This document shows positions 1 to 10,814 of a stretch of 31,044 bases of DNA, in pieces. The notes beneath the pieces were generated by a model that was not told where the DNA came from, ran no database searches, and saw only the letters and a list, made by a program, of their open reading frames with translations. The stretch's first letter is position 1; each line of letters opens with the position of its first letter. Position numbers and translations under genes: made by a program. The stretch is taken from assembly GCA_004335835.1 (NCBI GenBank), contig RWJK01001022.1, positions 1 through 31,044 of the forward strand. The letters are read 5' to 3'. Source of the stretch: Scenedesmus sp. ARA3 (taxonomy: Eukaryota > Chlorophyta > Chlorophyceae > Sphaeropleales > Scenedesmaceae).

Positions 1-759
1 GGCCGCCGCCAGCAGCAGCAGCAGCAGCAGCAGCACTGCTGCCGCTATTGCCGCCTGCTGGCTCCTCCTCATGCAGCTGCAGGCTGATCTCATACACCAG
101 GTGGTCAATGGTCTGCTGCGGGCTGATGCGCGCAAGATAAAGGCAGATGCGCTTGCTGACCCCTAAGTATTCCAGCATGGATGTGAGCTCCTGCAAAGAG
201 GAACAAACCAGCAGCAGCAGCAGCATGTGTAAAGCACTGGGCATGTGTGCGAGGTAAATGCAGGTGTGCTTGCTGACCCCAAAGTATTCCAGCATGGATG
301 TGAGCTCCTGCAAAGAGGAACAAACCAGCAGCAGTAGCAGCAGCATGTGTGAAGCACTGAGCATGTGTGCGAGGTAGATGCAGATGCGCTTGCTGACGCC
401 AAGGTACTCCAGCGTGGTTGTGAGCTCCTGCAAATAGACAGACACCCGCAGAAGAAGCAGCACTAGCAGGTGTTGAGCACTGGGCATACTTATGCTAGGT
501 GGAGGCAGATACGCTTGCTGACGCCCAGATACTCCAGCATTGACGTCAGCTCCTGTAATTGTGAATAAAGTAAGCCAGCAAAAGTACCGGCAGCAGCAGT
601 AGGTAAAGGGTAGGGTTAGGGTTTACTACTAAACCCAAAACCTAACCTAAAACCCTAGGTAAAGGGTATGTGTGCGTGCCAGGTGGAGGCAGATGCGCTT
701 GCTGAAACCAAGGTACTCCAGCATTGAGGTGAGCTCCTGAAGGATGTAGAAGAGAGATA

Positions 760-794
<35 letters not shown>

Positions 795-1565
795 GTGTTG
801 AGTACTGGGTGTGTGTGCTAGGTACAGGCAGATGCGCTTGCTGACGCCAAGGTACTCCGGCATCTGTGTGTCACCACGCACCTGGCAGGCCATGTGTGTG
901 CCCAGGCTGGCAAGGAAGTCCAGCATAGGGATGATGTTGCCATGCATGCATCACGGACTGTTAAAGCACTTCACGAGCATGCAGTACTGCAACAAACATA
1001 CATATCACCACGCATCTGGCAAGCCATATGTGTGCAAAGGCTGGCCGAGACGTGCGGCATGGGTTGATGTTATCATCCCAACTACACTTCCGCAGTACTG
1101 CAACGATTAGACGTCTCGACACGCACCTGGCAGGCCATGTGTGTGCCCAGGCTGGCAAGGAAGCCCAGCATAGGGATGATGTTGCCATGCATGCGCCGCA
1201 GTTGTGCTGTTATATCACAGCCCATCCCAGGAAGCATGCAGGTACCACAGACATATTGACTCACACCTGATGAGCCATTGTGTGTCACAAAGTGTCAGTC
1301 TGAACAGCACAACTTCAACATGATACTTGTTGTTTATTACGCACCTGGTAGGCCATGTGAGTGCCCAGGCTTGCCAGGAAGTCTAGCATGGGGATGATGT
1401 TGCGCCTGTTGGCGGCCAGCGTGGCCCACAGCCGCTCAATCTCCAGCGGCAGCTCGTCACCGTGCCTGGAAGCAGCAGCAGCAGCAGCAGCAGGACATCA
1501 GTGAATGACGATTGGCAGCCAGCGTGGCCCAGCCGCTCAATCTCCAGCAGCAGCTCATCGCCGTG

Positions 1566-1605
<40 letters not shown>

Positions 1606-4600
1606 GCAGCAGCAGCACGCGCTGATCATGAATGGGGTGGAGCCACCAACTGGCTCTGCATAGCAAAGCAGCTCACGTGTGAGCATTGCCAGCAATAGCA
1701 TTAGGCAAATTCTAATAAGTCAGACAATCAGATCTTTTGTTCCCTCACTCACCGCAGTGTGACGTAGTACATGCTTTTCAGCAGCCGCTCGCACCAGGTG
1801 CCCTTCCAGTGCGCAGCAATGGTCAGGTTCTCCATCCAGGGGCCCAGGCATGTTAGCACAGGGTGCTGAGACACCTTGTCAGCCAGCTCCAGCTGCCGCG
1901 TCATCATCTCTTCGCACAGCGCTTCAGACAGCTCAGGGTGGTCCCTGCAGCAGCAGCAGCAGCAGCAGCAGCAGCACGTCAGCACACAGCGCTGTGACAC
2001 CTTGTCAGCCAGCTCCAGCTGCCGCGTCATCATCTCCTCACACAGCGCTTCAGAGAGCTCGGGGTGGTCCCTGCAGCAGCAGCAGAAGAAGAAAGAGAGG
2101 TGAAGCCAGCAACATCATGTCCACACAGAGGGCTTCAGACAGCTCGGGGTGGTCCCTGCAGCAGCAGCAGCAGCCGCAACCCATGCAAACAACTTTACAC
2201 ACACACGTCCACATCAGCCATCTCACCGTGCCAGCTTCACTGCCAGCTGGAACTGGAACTGCTGGTAGCTGTCCTGCAGCGCCCCCAGCACCACCACAGT
2301 ACCAGACCCTCCCTCAGCCTCCAGCGCAAACACCTCATCCCGCTGCTGCTGCTGCTGCCGCTGCTGCTGCTGCCAGCCGCCGGCGCCGCCGCCGAGGCCT
2401 GCTGCTGCTGCTGCCGCCATGTCGGCGGCTGAGATCTGCCACTCGCGCGTGGACAGCACGTGCAGCATGTGCAGTGCATCCTCGCGCACTTCTGGGCTGC
2501 TGTCGACCATCTTGTAGAGTACTAGGGACAGCACCACGTGAGGCTCCACCTTGACTGGATGCAAGGCGTATACTTCGCTCACCACCTGCAGGGGCAGCAG
2601 CAGATGTTACAGACTGACTGTGCAACTTCTGGAAACAGCACCACGTGAGGCTCCACCTTGACTGGATGCAGTGCGTATACCTCGCTCACCACCTGCAGGG
2701 GCAGCAGCAGCAGCAGCAGCAGCAGCACACTGGGCATATGCTAAGCTTCATCACAGAACACGCAACATCAGTGCCCGTCGCATATCTCCATACCTGGAAG
2801 GAGGCAGCAGCAATGCGCGGGTCCTGGTAGTAGCAGCGGTCCACGCACACCAGGAACATGTCCAGGTTGCTGCGCTCAGGTGCTGCATGGAAGCCTTAGC
2901 AACATCACCCACTGCTGATCAATCAGACGCACCTGAAACGAAGCAGCAGCAATGCGCGGGTCCCGGTAGTCGCAGCGGTCCAGGAACACCGTGAACATGC
3001 TACACTACAGCAAATCAAACCCTACCACAACGCCTCTCACTCAATTGTACTTGGATGGAGGCAGCAGGAATGCGCGGGTCCCGGTAATGGCAGCGCCCTG
3101 CTGTGCCACATACAAAGGTAACATAAAAAGCGCCAAACCCTGCCCTGCTCATTGCGGCACTTATTCATACCTGGAAGGAGGCAGCAGCGATACGCGGGTC
3201 CCGGTAATAGCAGCGGTCCACACACACCGGGAACATGTCCAGGTTGCTGCGCAGCAGCTGGAACAGCGCTGACCTGCCCACAGCATCTTTCGGCACTGCA
3301 GGGATGCGGCCTGCAGATATGCCTAGGGGCGGCGCCTGCAGCAGCCGGTCGATCCAGGTCAGCACCGGGCCTGCTGTGCGGCGCGCATCGGAGTCAAACA
3401 CGGGACCCTGCAGGCAGGAGATCGACGCAGCAGCAGTGCAGGGGCAGCACAAGGCGGCTGGGTTTTTAGTGCCAGAACCAACACCTATTAACAACAGTCA
3501 ACCGTGACAAACCAAACACACAAGGAAGTCCGTCTGCGTCACCTGCAGCATCGCCGCCATGCCTAGGCGTGCTACTGGTCCAGGAGCTCAGCACACTTGG
3601 CGCTGCTCTGCACACAAACACACACAACCCAAAATTCACGTGTCAAAGCACAGCCTCATCTGCAGCATCGCCGCCATAGCTGACTGTGCTGCCTGGTCCA
3701 GCAGCTCCGCGCCCTGCACCAGCTCAGACATCAAGCACAGACAAGCATACAACACATAAACTGACTCGACATCACCTGCAGCATCGCCGTCATGGCCAAA
3801 CATGCTGCCTGGTCCAGCAGATCCGCACCAGCTCCTGCCGCAACCCCAACAGTCAAAAACACACACCAGCAAGCAATAACATCAACACGATGTCACCTGC
3901 AGCATCGCCGCCATGGCCAGGCGTGCCGCCTGGTCCAGCAGCGCTGCGCCCTGCACCAGCTCCTGCGGCAACCCCAGCTGTCAACAACACACACCAGCAC
4001 GCGATCACATACAGCCAAGTTTTACCTGCAGCATCGCCGCCACGGCCAGGAGTACTTCCTGGTCAAGCAGCTCAGCACACTTGACTCTGCTCCGCAGCAC
4101 AAACACACAAGAGCACAATGTACAATTCGGCTTAGCCTCACCTGCAGCATCGCCGCCATGGCCAGGCGTGCTACTGGTCCAGGAGCTCAGTACAGTTGGT
4201 GCTCAATCAATCAATTACACGCTTTACAGTTGGTGCTGCTCCGCGGCAAACACACACAAGCATACAAAGCATAAAGCGACTCGGCCTGACCTGCGTCAAT
4301 GCCGCCATAGCTAGCTACACGTGCAGCCTGCTCCAGCAGCTCTGCGCCTGCACCAGCTCCTGCTTCAACCCTAACAATCAGCAACACACGCCAGCAAGCA
4401 GTAACATACAAGCAAGTTGGTACCTGCAGCATCGCCGCCATAAATAGACGCACAGCCTGCTCCAGCAGCTCTGCGCTCTGCACCAGCTCCTGCTTCAACC
4501 CTAACAATCAGCAGCACACGCCAGCAAGCAATAATAACATAATGATAACATCAAAATCACATCACCTGCAGCATCGCCGCCATGGCCAGGCGTGCCGCCT

Positions 4601-7600
4601 GGTCCAGCAGCTCTGCACTCTGCACCAGCTCCTGCCGCAGGCTCTCACGGGTGTCGATGTCATAGTCCTTGAAGCGGCTGACTGCTGCGTGCACCCCTGC
4701 GACCAGCCGCGCATTGTAGTCGGCAGCTGCAATGACAGCGGCAAAGTCGAAAGTAGGAGCAGGTGGGAAAGCAGCTGAGTCGGCCGCACAGCTTGCAGTG
4801 ACAGGCGTGTTGCATACACAGCGTGTGCTGGTCATGGCATACAACTCAAACAACACCGCACCACTGTTCAAGTATTTGGCAAGAAATTTGCTTCCAAAGC
4901 TTCAGCAGCAATGATGCTGTGCCACCACGCAGTGATTTCAACCCCAAACGCGTAAACAGCTGCAGCCGCGCCCGCACCTCCTCTGTTGGTCCCCTCTTCG
5001 CACCACGCCGCAAACATCTCAAACAGCAGCTTGCGCGCCATCGGCTGCCCCGCAGCTCCGCTGCCGCCACTCCCCACTGCCCCCTGCTGCTGCTGCTGCT
5101 GCAGGTGCTGGCTGCTGTCTCCTGCTGCAGCACCACTGCCAACCCCTGCTGCTGCTGCTGCTGCTGATCCTGGGGTGCCTGGGGCCTCAGAGGCGTTGCT
5201 CTTGCTGCTGCTGGCTCGCTGGAATGCTGCGGAGTCCCGCAGCAGGGCTAGAGGCAGTGTGAGGTGGCTCACTAGCTGCCCCGCCACGCAGCGGCAGACA
5301 GCACATAGGCAGTAGGCCACCTGTGCCACAGAATCAGATGCATTGGCAGGGGCAGAGTAATAAGGCTAGAGAGGGATGCACGTCAGTGACTCACCAAAGG
5401 ATGCTAAGCTGCGCAGGTACAGCAGAAACAGTATGACCAGAAGATCAAACATCCCAAGCCAAACGTACACGCAAAACAGCGCACCTGCGAGACCTCCCAG
5501 AAAGCTTCGCCAAAGGGTGCCAAGCTGCGCAGGTACTGCGTGGTGTCCCGCATCCAGTCCAGCAGCCGGGCCCGGATCTGAGGCTGCGCTGCCAGCGTGC
5601 CTGGCGCCATTGCATCAGCCACAAGGCGCATGATGTTGGCCACAACCTTGCGCGCCTGCGCGGGATATGAGGAAGAAAAACGAAGAGAGAAGGCTTTTCT
5701 GGGTGTTGTTGCTACGTGAAATGAGGGCCTAATAGCATGTTTAGGCATCAGCCACGAGGCGCATGATGTTGGCCACCACCTTGCGCGGCTGCGCGGACCA
5801 TGACAAAGATAAGGAGGTTTGGGTGTCGCTAGTGCGTAGGTTGAGGGTCTGATAGCATGTTCATGCGTCGGCCACGAGGCGCATGCTGTTTCCCACCACC
5901 TTGCGCGCCTGCGTGTGAGGAAGTGACAAAACACGAAGACAAATGGTAGAATGTCACAAGCAGCGGAGAGTCACTCGGCCACTCAAGAAACCAAGGATTG
6001 CTGCGTGATGTCTAAAATCACCGGGTGTGCTTGGCAACTTTGCAGCACAAATGTTGGCAAGGACACCCGACAAACATGCAGTCATGCTGTGCCTCGTGAT
6101 CCCTTTTGCAGCATACACGCGCTGCACACGCATGCTGCCGCACCTCCTCGGGCCGTGCGCTGCCGCGTTTCTGCTTGCCCGGCCGGCTGTACTCCTCCAT
6201 GAGCGCGGGCAGCTCCTCAAACAGTGCAGGGTAGTGCTCGGGGCTGGCGTGGCCCACCGCCATCAGCGTCACCTGCAAGGCGGCATATGGTTTATGGGGT
6301 TTTAAAACTCTGGGTGCTATGGTTTTATCGGCGGCTGGGGAGGACGGGCAGCTGCTCAAGAAGTGTGCAGTAGTGCTCGGGGCTGGCGTGGCCCACCGCC
6401 ATCAAGGTCACCTGCAGCGCCAAGAATGCTCAGGCAGTGCGGCAAAAGTTTTAGGGTCACAAGGAATTTGAAAGGAGGTTTAGAGCTTGCGGCTGTCGTG
6501 GCCCAGCGCCAGCAGCGTGACCTGCAGCAGTGAGGCCGACACGGCATCTATTTGCTACTCCTTTCATGGTAGGCTTTGGTGGGCTACCGACCAATGGGTG
6601 TTCATCAACGCAGGCGCTACTGTTCTCGTTACAAGGTGTCAACAACCAGCATATGTCCATGTTTGGCGTGTGCATGTTTGGCGTGTGCTGCTGCTCACCT
6701 GCTGAGGGATGGCTGAGCCGCCAGTGAGCGAGGCCAGCAGCGCACGGATGAGCTCCCTGGCAGCAAGCGCAGAACCCTGCAGGCAGCACACAACACATCC
6801 AGTGATGTGCAGCAAGAAACCGGCACCGCAGTGACGTGTTGGGTTGGCATTTGCTTTGATTCTTACTGCTCCAAACAGCGGCCAGATTGGTGTGGGCAAG
6901 GACGGCTGTGTGCAGCTCTATGTGTGACAGGCACTCACACGATTAGCATTGCAGATCACCTTGGCGGGGCTGTCAAGGCCATTCACATGCAATGCCGTTG
7001 CACATCATCAGCTACAAGCGCAAGCTCACCTTGCGCGCTGCAGCCCTCTCCACACGCTCCCAAAGAGAGGGCGGACACACGCACGCCACCACCTAATCTA
7101 CTGTGACGCGCCAGAGGCTGCTAGCAGGCAACGAACATTGTTGCCCACCTTGCGTGCTGCAGCCCTCTCCACGCACTCCCACAGCGAGGGCGGGCACACA
7201 CAGGCCACCACGCCATCTACTGCAATGTACGGGACATCCAGCCCTCCAGTATTGGCTTATTCACTTAAGCCTCAAACCCACCTTGCGCGCTGCAGCCCTC
7301 TCCACACGCTCCCACAGCGGGGGCGGGCACACACAGGCCAGCACGCCATCTACTGCAATGTACGAGACATCCAGCCCTCCAGTATTGGCTTATTCACTCA
7401 AGCCTCAAACCCACCTTGCGCGCTGCGGCCCTCTCCATGCGCTCCCACAGCGAGGGCGGGCACATACAGGCCACCAACCCATCTACTGCGTTGTTTCATT
7501 GCGCCACAAGCCGACCTAGCAAAACACTAACATTGAAACCCACCTTGCGTGCTGCAGCCCTCTCCACGCGCTCCCACAGCGAGGGCGGACACACACAGGC

Positions 7601-7696
7601 CACCACCACAAACGCCTTCCAGGCGTCGCTGCGGCGGCCGTCCGCTGACTCAGCAGGGATGGTCAGCCGGCCTGAGGAGTCACGGCTCAGGTACCT

Positions 7697-7742
<46 letters not shown>

Positions 7743-7817
7743 GCGAAGCAGTTAGTGGCCGTCCGCTGACTCAGCAGGGATGGTCAGCCGGCCTGACGAG
7801 TCGCGGCTCAGGTACCT

Positions 7818-7863
<46 letters not shown>

Positions 7864-7938
7864 GCGAAGCAGTTAGTGGCCGTCCGCTGACTCAGCAGGG
7901 ATGGTCAGCCGGCCTGACGAGTCGCGACTGAGGTACCT

Positions 7939-7974
<36 letters not shown>

Positions 7975-10776
7975 GCAGCGGCAGCGGCAGCAGCAAGCGA
8001 AGCAGTTAATGGCCGTCTGCTGACTCAGCAGGGATGGTCAGCCGGCCTGACGAGTCGCGGCTCAGGTACCTGTAGCAGCAGCAGCAGCGCGGTGGCAGCA
8101 GGCAATGCAGTCCTTAGTGGGCAAGCAAGCGACGTGAAATGGAAGGATGGCAAGGTGTCTAGCCCAACTGCCTCTTAACTTCCTCCATCTCTAAAAGTGA
8201 CTGCAACCACAGCAACTTGCAGCAATCTTCTACCGCCCACAAGATTGAACGGAAATCCTGCCTAAAACGTTCGCCAGTACCTGCAGTAGCCACATCAGCA
8301 GGCGCCTCACCGTGCCAGCTTGTGCAGCATCTCCATGCAGGCCACACCCATGCTGACCGGCCACATGTGGCAGGCCGCGATTTGTGAAACAGGATGGGAA
8401 CAACGGCCCAATTGCAGCAACAACTGCAGGCCTCACCGTGCCAGCTTGTGCAGCATCTCCATGCAGGCCACACCCATGCTGACTGGGCACATGTGGCAGG
8501 CCGTGATGTAAGAACAGGATGGCCCATCAGCTAACCTTCAGCTATAATATCAGCCCTCACCATGCCAGTTGGTGCAGCATCTACATGTAGGCCACACCCA
8601 TGCTGACGGGGCACATGCGACAAGCAGGCAAATTGACAGAGCTGGCAACAAGCATGTGTCAAGATCCAATGCTCCCATTGCGTTTACACTCTTCGGAGGT
8701 GGCTGCGATTACTGTCAGCAGTGACGCTGAAGCTTGCTTCAAGTGTCACAGAATCAAACAATGACTTTCATTCAGCGCACACACCTGGCCAGCTTGTGCA
8801 GCATCTCCATGTAGGCCACTCCCATGCTGACAGGGCACATGTGGCAGGCCACAAATGATCTACCAGATGGCAACAACAGCACAACTTCAGCTACAACCGC
8901 AGGCCTCACCGTGCCAGTTTGTGCAGCATCTCCATGTAGGCCACTCCCATGCTGACAGGGCACATGTGGCAAGCCGCGCGCGCCAGCTCCACCACGCAGC
9001 GCATCCAGCGCAGGCCGCCCACCTCATCACTAGCAGCCATGACAGACTGAAGGAAACATAAAAAGGCAGAGTGGCAAGCAAGGAATAGCACAGAGCAGCA
9101 AGTGTTAGCAGCTTGTGCAACGCAGCCGGTGTAGCCCGCCGACCCCATTGCTAGCAGCCATGACGGACTAGCAACAGTGCGGCAGAAAAGCGAGTGCAGC
9201 AGGCAGTTGAAATTTGTCATTTGGACTGTGGCATGAAGAGCTGGTATGTAGGCGCACAGCACAAAAGCAGCAGCGCCAACATGCACACTGCTGCATGTGG
9301 CTCAGCTGCACGCATGTGATCCACGCAGATCAAGCTTGCCCATCACCTTGAAATTCAATCAATTGATAGATAGTGGAGAACATGCAGCCTACGCAAAAGT
9401 CAGTTCTCAACAAACAACATAGCATGCCCGTACCTGCAGCGACACGTCCAGCGGCACGTGCTTGGTGTCCCTCCACAGCTCTGACCAGTCGCTGAAGTCC
9501 CAGATCAAACCACCTCCAAAGATCAGATCACTCAACCCCACAGAACATCAAAGATCAGATCAGATCACATCACTCACCTGCAGCGTGACATCCAGTGGCA
9601 CGTGCTTGGTGTCCCTCCACAGGTCAGACCAGTCGCCAAAGTCCCAAAAGCAGCGGCGCGCCACATCACCCCCGACCTCCTCCAGCACATCCATCACATA
9701 TGTGACGCCTGCATCGGGCGTCTCCAGCTGGCCTGCAGACAATAGTAGACGGCAGCAACACATGAACCGGCACGGCTCCGCGTCAGCGCACACCTCCTGC
9801 GATGCATTCACAGCATGTGTGACACCTGGTGTCTCCAGCTGGCCTGCATGGAGCATCAGACAGCAGCAACACACAGAGGCAGCAGCGGCGCGCCACGTCA
9901 GCGCCCGCCTCCTCCAGCACATCCATTACTAACACGTGACTTACGTGACGCCTGCATCAGGTGTCTCCAGCTGGCCTGGATACAGCGGAGCAGAGCAGTG
10001 AACAGCCAGAGAGCCAACATGCTTTGAGCAAGCCTGCAAGCCAGCATTGGACATGATTGAAGCACCTGCATATGTTCGGCTAAGGCTCGCCGCATGCATG
10101 TACGTTGCTACTCATTGGTCCAGCAGCAACATGCTCTGCATCATATTAACAGGGTCTCCCTCAACAGCCCCCGGAGCACCCACCTAGTGTCTGCATGAGC
10201 TCAAAGGAGTCCCTGGATATTGTGGGTTTATGTTTGAAGAAGAAGCCCCCTCCAGACCCTGACCCTCCAGACGCTGCCACAGCAGCAGCACCAGCACCGC
10301 CAGCCCCCAAGCTCATGCTTGCTACGCTGTCCTGCACACCAGCTGTAGCCAGTGACGAAGCAACACTGGTGAAGCTGCTGCTCAAGGCAGCCAGCGCATT
10401 GTTGCTGCTGCTAGCTCCAGCGCCGGCAACACCTGCCGCTGCTGCTGACCCCAGCTGCTGCTGCTGCTGCTGCTGCTGCTGTGCAGGTGCCCCAAGTGTG
10501 ACCTCCATCTGCTGAGCGAGCGCCTGCAGCTCCTGATGCAGCAGCCTAGTGAGGCCCAGCAGTGTTAGCGCATCGCCGCGTATTGCCTCATCACACGAGC
10601 ACAGCAGCATGAACAGCACACCCTCTAAGCGATGCACATCCAGCCCAAGGCCGCTGCTGCCGCTGCTGCTGCTGCTGCCAGGTGCTGCTGCTGACCCTGC
10701 AGCAGCAGCCCCAGCCTCCTTGCTTGATGTCCAAGACTGCTGCTGCGCCTGCTCCGTCCTGCCGGCATCACAGCTG

Positions 10777-10814
<38 letters not shown>

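Larger units (their letters stand above)
1..1944 (-). other. MOR2: MOR2 exons 25-27 (27 truncated by window edge)
   Basis: Exon 25 (1753-1944) encodes DHPELSEALCEEMMTRQLEL, VLTCLGPWMENLT and CERLLKSMYYVT. Exon 26 (1345-1465) encodes HGDELPLEIERLWATLAANR and IIPMLDFLASLGTHMAYQ. Exon 27 (<1-190) encodes SMLEYLGVSKRICLYLARIS and PQQTIDHLVYEISLQLHEEE, then a serine/alanine/glycine-rich stretch running off the window. Each matches the corresponding run of plant MOR2 with few substitutions. The exon 27 acceptor (ending CTTTGCAG) is the last of an ordered series of acceptor copies. Confidence 0.93.
2227..4726 (-). other. MOR2: MOR2 exons 22-24
   Basis: Exon 22 (4566-4726) starts with a split codon and encodes ADYNARLVAGVHAAVSRFKD and ends AARLAMAAMLQ. 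Exon 23 (3171-3407) encodes GPVFDSDARRTAGPVLTWID and the conserved SNLDMFPVCVDRCYYRDPRI. Exon 24 (2227-2585) encodes VVSEVYALHPVKVEPHVVLS, LVLYKMVDSSPEVREDALHM, STREWQ, then an alanine/glycine/glutamine-rich insert, then ALQDSYQQFQFQLAVKLA. The order and wording track plant MOR2 closely. Exon 22 is followed by the longest donor-side array (eight copies). Confidence 0.92.
4978..6776 (-). other. MOR2: MOR2 exons 18-21
   Basis: Exon 18 (6699-6776) encodes ARELIRALLASLTGGSAIPQ; exon 19 (6144-6272) LMAVGHASPEHYPALFEELP and ends ARPEE; exon 20 (5485-5655) ARKVVANIMRLVADAMAPGT to SLAPFGEAFWEVSQ; exon 21 (4978-5320) VAYCLCAVCRCVAGQLVSHL, a polyalanine/polyglutamine spacer, then ARKLLFEMFAAWCEEGTN. 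The exon 19 donor was placed at GAG|GTGCGG because only this choice keeps phase with exon 20 and gives a gap-free match to the family (PEE-ARKVVANIMR). Intron 18 (6273-6698) holds two exon 19 copies. Intron 17 (6777-7543) holds four exon 17 end copies. Confidence 0.87.
7544..9732 (-). other. MOR2: MOR2 exons 15-17
   Basis: Exon 15 (9578-9732) encodes the signature YVMDVLEEVGGDVARRCFWD and ends VPLDVTLQ, which is almost identical to the plant MOR2 motif. Exon 16 (8910-9046) encodes SVMAASDEVGGLRWMRCVVE and ends MEMLHKLA. Exon 17 (7544-7694) encodes YLSRDSSGRLTIPAESADGR and a conserved WKAFVVVACVCPPSLWERVE. All three exons have junction copies on both sides, the densest two-sided region of the window. 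Confidence 0.9.

Noticed and set aside
613..655. Chromosome end (telomere)
   Set aside because: Only a few telomere-like motifs, in both orientations, with coding DNA on both sides; an internal insertion fits better.
1850..2554. Long plus-strand open frame of 234 codons rich in S, Q, P and A
   Set aside because: It is antisense to MOR2 exons 24 and 25; its openness comes from CAG repeats without stops.
3543..4566. Regular repeats at ~120-bp spacing resembling a CRISPR array
   Set aside because: The repeats are diverged exon ends of a eukaryotic gene, the spacers are related to each other, the repeats are too long and uneven, and no cas gene is present.
6130..6143. Alternative exon 19 end of MOR2 at CATGC|GTGTGC (edge 6130)
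   Set aside because: It leaves the wrong phase for exon 20; the donor at 6144 keeps the frame and aligns without gaps to the family.
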